64,000 bases of DNA from Tuctoria greenei (Eukaryota; Streptophyta; Magnoliopsida; Poales; Poaceae), in NCBI GenBank assembly GCA_036927565.1, contig JAYESD010000004.1, positions 92,012,942-92,076,941 of the forward strand. The letters run 5' to 3'. How positions within the stretch are numbered: the stretch's first letter is position 1; each line of letters starts with the position of its first letter. Made by a program: the position numbers and the translations under genes. Shown in pieces: positions 56,741 through 64,000 of this stretch. The notes under the pieces are model-generated. The model did no database searches. It worked only from the letters and a program-made list of their open reading frames with translations, and had not been told where the DNA came from.

Positions 56741-59700
56741 GATTACAAAATGAGGATTACAAGAGAAAGGCAGATGAAGAAGGTCCTGGGTCCTATGGAA
56801 AAATGAGCCAACTTTTTTTGCAGCTTTACAGATGTTGGACCTGGCGGCATCTTCTACAAGGATGGGTCCTTCGACCACCGGATCTAGAGATAGATGGGGG
56901 TCCCAGCTTTTGAAGCACGGCAGCACATATTCGACGACGTTCATGGCCAGAGACTTCCCCTCTATATCTAGTTGGTCGACAATGACATCACCCATTGCAT
57001 CCAGCTTTTTGCTGGTAGAGTTCAAAGCTACCAGTGTCTTGTCCAGCTCCGGCTATGGGTCACCCGGATGTACTGGATTGAATCCAAGCGGCATCAACGC
57101 TTTGTCACCGTGCCGCAGGAAATCCCAAACTCGCTGGGATTCAGTTGCCCTAATATTCCTCAGTTCCTCCAGCGACCTTCTGGTGGCTGCATGCTCCGAA
57201 CTTTCCTGGGCGATGAGCTCGACCTCCTTGGTGTGTTGCTGAATACTTTCGGTCACCTTCTTTTCACAGTCAGCAAGCTATGACTCCTGTAGGTAGATGC
57301 GGTTTTGTTGGTTCCCCAGATCTTTCTCCCTGCATCTCACCTTCTCCTCCCTGGTAGCGACATCAGCCTCTCTCTTGGAGAGCTCCTGTCCGACCTGCAA
57401 GTTTTTCTCCTTTTCCTTCTTGCACCGCTGCTCAAACTTTTTTGTGCAGTCTGCCAAGCTCTGCTCTCCCGGAGACAGTCTCTGGGCCAGCTCTTCCTCT
57501 CTCTTCATAATATCCTCCTGCCTCTCCAGTAACTTCTCTCACCACTCATCGAGGTCTCCTCGGCGCTTCAGGAGAATCTCATTCAGCTTGTTGAGGTTGT
57601 CTTGACGATCATCAGCAGCCTCATTGCCTTTCTTAGCATGCCCGGGAATATACCGACTCTTTACGTTGAGGGCCCTAATCGAAGCTTCCCGCTAATCTAG
57701 TAAGCGGCCCCAATATATCAGCTAGGCCTTTTCCTTATAGATCCATTCCCGCTGGTCAGCAAGCCTTGTTTGCACCAGCTTGGTCTCGAAGTGAAGTCTG
57801 TTGCGCCAACGCCTCAAGGTGTGGCGCTCTTCTTGGAGTACCTTGCTTTCATGGTCGAAGGCGAGATGAACTTGACGGAGACTGAAGCAGGCGTCGTCAA
57901 TAGACAATGCCAAAGGAATTGGCTCCGGACCTGCTAGGATCTCCTCCCCCAGCTCCAAGGGGTCTTCTAACATAAAAATTGGGCCTCACGGCACAAGCAT
58001 GGTCCCCTGCGGATCTGCGGCGCTAGGGCCACCCTGCAGGAGCTCCTCTGCCACCACTGAGGTCGAGGAAGGTCCCACTAAGGGAACTTCAACCTCTGGG
58101 GCCGACGACGAAGGTCCCCCTGCCGGATCTTCAACAATCGGCTCTATGGATGGAGGGCCAGCCGCCGATTCTTTTGGGTGCTCCGGCTAAGACATGAGTG
58201 CCTCCAGAGTAAACATTTTCGGGGCCGGCTTTGGAGCTTCGCCCAGAGTCCCCAGCACCTTCGGCTCTATGGCCGGGACATCAACTGTCTCTGCCTCGGG
58301 GGCTGGAACTTCAACCATCTCCGACTTAGGGGATAGAGTTTCAACTACTTCCCGCACCGGTGCTGGAGCTTCAGTTACCACCGGCTCAAACGTCGAAGCT
58401 TCCGCCATCCCTGCCTACTGCGCTGAAGCCATGGCTGCCAGCTCTACAGCCGTTGGCGCTTCATCACGAACATCTCCCCCGTGGTCTAGCGCTACCACGA
58501 GAGCTTCAAGCGACGACTCTGGATCCAAGTCCACGACAGCTGCGCTGGAGTTGCCGTGTCTTCAGCCACCACTTGGGGAGGCACGGGGGTTGAAGCCAGA
58601 GCTTTTACCTACACAACCTCAGTTGCTGCAGTAGGAGCCGAAGTTTTGGTCTTATTTTTTAACACCCTAGAAAAAAAGATCTAAAGACATGATAAAGACA
58701 ACATTAACACCTCAGGGTGAGATGACAATGGTTACCTTGGGATGCTACTGCTCCAGTCAGCGCAGAACCTCTTCATCAGGCAGCCAGATCTGGAACCCAC
58801 CGTCGCCGGTGTGGTGGAGGCTCCGGACTGCTGCCCATAACTTGTCGCACCTGCTGGTGTCGCCTCAACTGGGACCTTCCTCGGTTGTGAAGGACCTCTG
58901 GACCTTGAGTCCATAGCTGGCACTGGAGCCGGAGTCGATTTGCTAGAGCTAGAACCACTCGAGGCCGCCGACACCCAAGGAGGCATGGCCGCCGAAGCTT
59001 TGCTTGGCCGGGGTGAAGAAGCTACAGGAGACAGAGCTAACATGAGCGAGGTCCCATCAGCATGTCTCAGCTTCCTCTTCCAGCTGGAAGATTCGGCAGA
59101 CTCCTTACTCTTTCCTTTGCCCTTGCTAGCGTCGTCGACCTTCTGGCTTGGAGTAGCATTTAGACCCACCCTCTTCGAAGCTTTGGGAATGGCAACCCCA
59201 GAGGTCATACGCCTCTCCACCAGACCGAGGTCGTCAAGCTCTGGCATCCACCTTCGGAGCTCCCTCCTGATCTACGGAACCAAGATCAGAGGGAGGAATT
59301 TCGCCGGTGAGGTCAATGCGTCACCAGTGATAGAGCTTCAAATCTTCATCATCCAAGTTGGTATTAAAACCATTTTCAATCCGGTTGTGATCCATATCAC
59401 TGTTGAAGGCCCATGCGGGACACTACCTTGTCTTCAGCGGCACCCACCTGTTTGTTAGGAAGTTGCTGAAGACCATATGAGGGGTCACTCCACCCTCTGT
59501 GCACTCCTGAATCCTTTTCACGATGGGCTTGTATGCTTCGGATAGCTCCGGAACTGCATTCCAGGCGTCGATGTCGACATTGGGGAGGCTCTTGGGCAAC
59601 TCCAACCTCTCGTTCTCCTCCACTGTGATGATCACCCAGTTCTTCTTCCAGTTTTCCCACTTTTCAGATGGGAAGGTCTTCAAGTACTTGAAGGGGTAGT

Positions 59701-60121
59701 TCTTGCACTTCCCGAAGTAGTAGAAGCCAATCAGCTCCGTCCCCTTTCCGGTAGTGTGGATCGTGAATAAGGTCCTGAAGAGCTCGAGGCATGGTGGCAC
59801 ACCCACCCAAATCTCGCAGAAGTGGACAAAGGTCGCCACTAGCAAGGAGTGGGGGCCAAGGTTATGAAGCTGGAGGCCGTAGAAATCTAGCAGCATCAAC
59901 AAAAAGCTTGATAAGGGCGGGATCAGACCCACCATGGCGTATGCCGAGAAGTATACAATCTCGCTGGTGCGCTTCTTCTTGACGGGAAGCTTGCCAAAGC
60001 GAATATAATTGTTGAAGGAGTCGCTGGACCACCCCATGTAGGTTTGGACCCTCAATCGATCTTCATCACTAGGGATCTTGCTGTGGGGAATACCCAACTC
60101 CATCACGACAAAGGGGAGCAA
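56741..60121 (-). pseudogene. Antisense extra ORF of the Tat element (PF04195-type 'putative gypsy type transposon' domain)
   Basis: On the minus strand from 60121 the frame reads 232 codons with FLLMLLDFYGLQLHNLGPHSLLVATFVHFCEIWVGVPPCLELFRTLF, the PF04195-type core, and VIITVEENERLELPKSLP. It is then broken (stop at 59423). Further minus-strand frames follow: DDEDLKLYHW and LTGEIPP near 59320, a Ser/Lys-rich segment (58732-59247), Val/Pro/Glu repeats (58187-58408), coiled-coil stretches with LAFDHESKVLQEERHTLRRWRNRL (57722-57973) and EREADVATREEKV-like sequence (57278-57508), and a helical end (56741-57256). It would be a roughly 900-residue protein with a long coiled coil, encoded opposite to gag-pol. 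Function in the element is unknown. Confidence 0.8.
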
Positions 60122-60619
60122 AAGTTGGAAGGGCTATGCAAAGGTTGGGAGGCTCTGAGCGCAAGTTCGAATGAAATCCTAAAGAGTCCTCAAACTGTGC
60201 GGGCCTTCCTTCTTAAGCAAGCCTCTGTAATGCTTGGATGGAAACAAGGCAGGATCAAGATCACATATCAAATGATTACCCCGTCAATGACAAATGGGCC
60301 CAGTTCCACTTCGGCTGAAGAGTCGAGGTTATCACACCAGGTGAGTTGTTGTGTTGATGGGAAGTTGGAGACTCGAGGGCGGAGGCCTCACAGGGTGCTC
60401 GGAACCGATACGGTTTTTGTATTTCGAACCGACGACCTTCAATTGAGTGAGATCCACATGCCAAGATGTCACCTGCTGCATCAAAAAGAGCCGCATGGCA
60501 GTGATTTAACTACGGACCATCGCCCCAACGGCCAATGAAAAGACTTTTGAAGACGCTGCGCGGGAACCGAAAATGGCCCCACCTCTGGTAGAATAACTTA
60601 ACCCAAAGCATTTCTTCGA

Positions 60620-60639
60620 GAGGTGGGCTCGGGGGCCAC
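60620..60639 (+). other. Polypurine tract of the Tat-like element
   Basis: GAGGTGGGCTCGGGGGCCAC directly precedes TG at 60640, as in other grass Tat elements. Confidence 0.8.
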
Positions 60640-61466
60640 TGTAGGTACCCAGCGTACCGGGTACCTCGTGATATCGCAATAAAATCCACGGAGTTCCACC
60701 TATCTGAGTTGAAGACCTCCGAAGGCTCCATGTGGCCTGCGGCACTAAACCCGCCTTCCTCATTAGGGTAGCTCCGGCGCTGCCACGTGTAAAGCAAGGC
60801 TAGACCTAACTCCTTCTATAGAAAAGCTTCGGTCGTGCCACGTGTCCAAAGACCCCGGACCTAACCCCCAGTACAGGGAAGCTCCGGTGCTGCCACGTGT
60901 TCAACGACTCCGGACTTGCCTCCCCACAGTGGGAAGCACGGAGCTGCCACGTGTCAGGCCTGTGGACATAAGCCTGCAACAGGAAGACTGCGGTATCTCC
61001 AACGGTGTAGAAATTCAAGGGAAAGTTAAAGCTACCATTACAAGACCTGATTACGTGTCATTAATGCCATGTTAATAACACACAATCAGATGACCTTTAG
61101 TACCGGTAACGCTACCATTAAGGCGCACTATCACACCATTAATCCTGCTTAATACAGACATATCATGTATTAGGTAATAAAACACCGTCGCGGCCACATG
61201 TCGGGCCAGACTGACAATGTAATGGCCAGTCCTTGGACTATAAAAGGGTTGTGTCGCACGATACAAAGGACAAATCCAATCAAGCTCTCACATACACAGC
61301 TAATACATACAAAAACCACCAATGGAGTAGGGTATTACGCTCAGGTGGCCCGAACCACGTAAAAATCCTCGTTTCATTGTCTTCTTCGTAATCTAATGTG
61401 CGCCCCAACCAATCACGAACCTCGATCTAGTAGTACTGCGGGAAGTGTCGATCTCACACTTCGACA
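60640..61466 (+). repeat. 3' LTR of the Tat-like element
   Basis: 827 bp. Four tandem modules, each with an intact CCACGTGT (near 60793, 60837, 60891, 60944), and a TATA box at 61239-61247. Confidence 0.9.
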
Positions 61467-61471
61467 GTATT
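61467..61471. repeat. Right target duplication GTATT
   Basis: Identical to 49470-49474. Confidence 0.92.
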
Positions 61472-62060
61472 ACTGTGAGATTATTTCAAAAAGAGTACAA
61501 CATTCTATGGAAAGAATTAAGCAAAATCATAGGCTTCTACAATTGTTGTTTGCTAGATTCAGACACTTTGCCTAAGTTTAACAAACAAAGTATTTGGCAT
61601 GAATTGACTAGTGTGTGAGATGTAGTGCTCCTAGGAATAGCCACTTGCAAAATCCTACTGTATGTTTCATGCATAGATGAGTGGCTATGACTGTGTTCCC
61701 TAGAAGTAATATAAGAGTAGTTTGTGATGATGAACTAAAAATTTTATTGGCCATGATTAAGTAGATAAAGGTTGCTCCTGTTATAGTCATGATGACACAA
61801 TGGTTAGTTAATATTTCAAGGACGGGGCCAATTGAATGCACTTCATTGATTACCCGCATTGCTACTATGGAAGGAACATTAGAATATATTTCATTTGAGT
61901 ACACTGAAACTGAACGAGAATTGATTAATGAAAATTATCAAGTGCAAGTATAGACCCTTAAGCATGATCATGATGGCTCTGTAATATTTTATTATCCCAG
62001 CTTTGTTAATAAAATTCGGTTACCTAACCCGAATTTTCATATTTACAAATGTTGAAGGCT
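61472..62060 (+). pseudogene. Athila-like ORF1, second part
   Basis: Continues 49073-49474: ITVRLFQKEYNILWKELSKIIGF, then in a shifted frame NSHLQNPTVCFMHRWVAMTVFPRSNIRVVCDDELKILLAM-type sequence, APVIVMMTQWLVNI, GPIECTSLITRIATMEGTLEYIS, and ending NKIRLPNPNFHIYKC. There are three or more shifts and stops. This resembles the protein domain upstream of gag in Athila-like grass elements. Confidence 0.65.
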
Positions 62061-62168
62061 AACCGTTGATCTTCTTCCCATAGGGGAAGCTTGAATAAGT
62101 AATGTCTCTGGCAAGATAACTAGGACGGATTGTGAGAATCCCTACCATCACCTGCGGAGTTTGAGCAT

Positions 62169-62645
62169 TTGTGTTCATGCCTTCTAATTAAGGGCATGAC
62201 ACAAGAAACGCTTAAGTGGAAATTATTTCCCTTTTCCCTCAAGGGAAGAGCGAAGCAATGGTACAATCATATCATTGGGAGTGCAAATGGAAAATGGAAT
62301 AAACATGAAGACAAGTTAATTATTGCATTCTTTCCACTCTCCCAAGTGTCCTCTCTACGAATGGAATTTCTCAACTTTAAGCAAATCGTGAAGGAATCTT
62401 TAGGTGCAGCATGGGATAGATTCTCATTGCCAAGCAAAGTAGGCTCGGACTTGTACATTCCCGAACATGTGTTATTACAACATTTTTGTATCGGGATTGA
62501 CAAGGATTCTGCCCTATACCTCTACATAACAGTTGCATGCTCTTTTCTCCATAAGACATCGAATGAAGGAAGGGAAATTCTAGAACACATTATAGAAAAT
62601 CTATCATTCATTGCCAGTGTTAATGAACCTCCAGGAAGCTGAGTT
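62169..62645 (+). pseudogene. Athila-like gag (copy 2)
   Basis: An open frame of 157 codons with the retrotransposon gag core: LKWKLFPFSLKGRAKQWYN, HEDKLIIAFFPLSQVSSLRMEFLNFKQ, ESLGAAWDRFSLPSKVG, and LLQHFCIGIDKDSALYL. A one-base shift near 62630 breaks it. The uninterrupted stretch at 62506 shows what the CACTA insertion at 7812 split in copy 1. Confidence 0.85.
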
Positions 62646-63593
62646 GAGACATGAGGATTCCCCCATAGTCACCTCGGAACCCATACCTTGTCCATCTCAT
62701 GTTGTGACTATGAAATCCTCACCCAAACCAAAGACACCGAAGGAAGAAGAAATTCGACCCTCAGAGTTTCCATTGTGCTTCGAGGAAGATCTTTTTGAAG
62801 ATTTTTGGAATGCCTCGAGGTATTGTTATGGAAGGAGACTATCATTACATCCCTCGCTCCTTGATCAGCCCAAAGGAAAATTCCATTAGAAAACAATCAA
62901 GGAGTTGACCTCAATCATGAGTAGGGAATTGACGGCAAAGGTTGAGCTTTCACCTAAAATAATACGGTTAAACTCAGCCCCATAAACCACACGATGTATT
63001 ATTCGAGGGGTAATGGTGGACATCCTTTATAATCCCACAGCTGGAGCCAATATCATTTTCGAGAATTGTGCTTTAACGATTTTAGTTGATCTACCCTAGG
63101 CTCCAACAAGAAAATCCTTCAAAGACTCCTATGGAAACATCAAGGAAGGATACGGGATTATACATAACGTGTCTTCAAAACATGAGATCATCAGGTTCTT
63201 CCTTGATTTTCATGTTTTTGAAGTCCAAGACTTCGATGTAATGATAGGGTTACCTATTGAGAAATTACTCCTGGAAGCACCCTCAAAAGGCAGCCTAGAT
63301 GTTAAACTTGCAGGGAGTAGGTTTTCCATTCCCATTTTGCTATCCAAAAACACATTAGCAGAACCATTCCAAGAGAGTGAGAAAATCATGGAAGCCACGG
63401 CCCTTCAATTCTTGGACGCTCCTAAGAATGAAGAAGAAGAATAATTCATCCAAGAAGAGGATGAATAGCGGGAGACACTTGATTTACCCAAGGATGAGCC
63501 AACAAAAAAGACCCCAATTGAGTTAAAAACCCGACCTCCGGACTTACGCTATGCTTTCCTACACGGTGATGCGAACGCCCCTGTGTTGAAGGC
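62646..63593 (+). pseudogene. Athila-like linker and protease-position region (copy 2)
   Basis: Parallel to 7930-8845. Includes EIRPSEFPLCFEEDLFEDFWNA, ILYNPTAGANIIF with 48 bp (63057-63104) that copy 1 lacks, EVQDFDVMIGLPIEKLLLEAPSKGSLDVKLAG and FLHGDANAPVL, ending at the same point as copy 1. Stops at 62887, 62984, 63101 and 63442. Confidence 0.75.
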
Positions 63594-64000
63594 TGTTATA
63601 TACCAATTTCACCCACCAATATAACTAAATTATGTGAAGGAATTATCATTTCTTGCACACATCACCTTTCTATTTAACCTATTTCCACTTGTCCTTTGAG
63701 AAATAGTGCATGCAGGTATTTTATGCAGGAAAAGAGGTAAAAGAGGGGGAGCAATCCTATAAAATATCATCCCAGCTAATCAAGCGCCGACATGTGGCAC
63801 CACATGGATCAAGTGGCCCACAGACAGAAGTATCCGAGGCCATCAAACTGTGTATCACCTATATTAGTAAAAGGGACCCACCTAGTGACCTAGAGAAAGC
63901 ACACATGAAAAGGTGAAGAGAAAAGGTCAGCCGACCTGGTGCTGGCGCCGAACTCGATCAATCGACGCGTGTTGGGTCCGCCCGGCTTCCTAAAGACGTT
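63594..64000 (+). repeat. LTR-like sequence, second copy, cut by the window end
   Basis: TGTTATATACCAATTTCACC, the same start as 8846 and at the same point after the APVLKA segment. It continues in parallel with 8846-9215 with scattered differences and runs off the window before the TATA position. Confidence 0.7.

Larger units (their letters stand above)
49475..61466 (+). mobile_element. Tat-lineage Ty3/gypsy element (RIRE2/Retand-like) lacking reverse transcriptase
   Basis: 12.0 kb with LTRs at 49475-50312 and 60640-61466 and perfect GTATT duplications. Order: LTR, primer site, gag, protease, RNase H, second (plant-type) RNase H, integrase, a 1-kb untranslated part with 72-bp tandem repeats, an antisense ORF with the PF04195-type domain, polypurine tract, LTR. 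This layout is that of grass Tat elements. The whole RT domain is missing. The LTRs differ at many positions (near 85 percent identical by eye), so the insertion is old. Confidence 0.9.
62506..64000 (+). repeat. Direct repeat of 7813-9215
   Basis: Side-by-side reading shows long runs of identity interrupted by substitutions and by small indels such as 63057-63104. It serves as an empty-site control for the CACTA insertion. Confidence 0.8.

Noticed and set aside
58194..58634. 146-codon plus-strand Ser/Ala/Thr-rich ORF
   Set aside because: Mirror of the minus-strand Val/Pro/Glu repeats of the antisense Tat ORF, whose downstream and upstream frames carry the recognisable domain.
1..64000. CRISPR arrays, rRNA, tRNA genes, bacterial operons
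   Set aside because: No spaced identical repeats, no clover-leaf or rRNA-like sequence noticed by eye, and the content is entirely plant-type transposable elements. The tRNA-like strings are primer-binding sites only.

Overview
This window is a piece of a plant nuclear genome, most likely a grass (Poaceae). I see no host gene. Essentially all 64 kb is transposable-element DNA: one CACTA (En/Spm-type) DNA transposon and several Ty1/copia and Ty3/gypsy LTR retrotransposons, many inserted inside one another. The grass assignment is an inference from element style: Tat-type gypsy with an antisense ORF, large Tekay-like LTRs, SIRE-like copia and Athila-like gypsy. The species cannot be told from the sequence.

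Layout. (a) 1-7812: a CACTA element cut by the window edge. It holds a reversed fragment of a tnp2-type transposase (1-1300), a second tnp2-type transposase in forward orientation (about 1361-4280), a ten-exon TNPA-like/Transposase_24 gene (4401-7167), a hairpin-rich subterminal region, and the CACTA terminus at 7812. (b) 7813-46190: remains of an Athila-like gypsy element, broken by several insertions. These are a reversed SIRE-like copia element (10586-16551, 5-bp target duplication CCTAG), a 4.2-kb probable solo LTR (17995-22228, near-perfect 5-bp duplication), a second, forward copia element (23769-33753), and a young Tekay-like chromovirus (34110-45797, perfect duplication GTAAC). (c) 46190-49474: a reversed LTR, a gag/protease remnant and the start of another Athila-like element. 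(d) 49475-61466: a 12-kb Tat-lineage gypsy element (perfect duplication GTATT) that has lost its reverse transcriptase but keeps two RNase H regions, an integrase and an antisense extra ORF. (e) 61467-64000: the interrupted Athila-like element resumes. It is a paralogue of 7813 onward and runs off the window.

The best candidate for something new is in the youngest element. Between its 5' LTR and gag lies an intact 284-codon ORF (37296-38150). Its first residues, MARTKTTPRKSTGG, nearly copy the histone H3 tail (12 of 14 identical, including the K4 and K9 contexts). It has no histone fold and ends in a long Asp/Glu-rich tail. The same element encodes an integrase with a C-terminal chromodomain-like region. 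An element that makes both an H3-tail mimic and a putative histone-tail reader would be a plausible chromatin-targeting or silencing-evasion system.

Most other coding regions are broken, often by codon changes of the CGA-to-TGA, CAG-to-TAG or TGG-to-TAG/TGA kind expected from deamination of methylated cytosine. The nesting gives a relative order: the Athila-like copies are oldest, the CACTA, copia, Tat and solo-LTR insertions came later, and the Tekay-like element (LTRs differing at only about 20 positions by eye) is the youngest datable one. All sequence comparisons here were made by eye.
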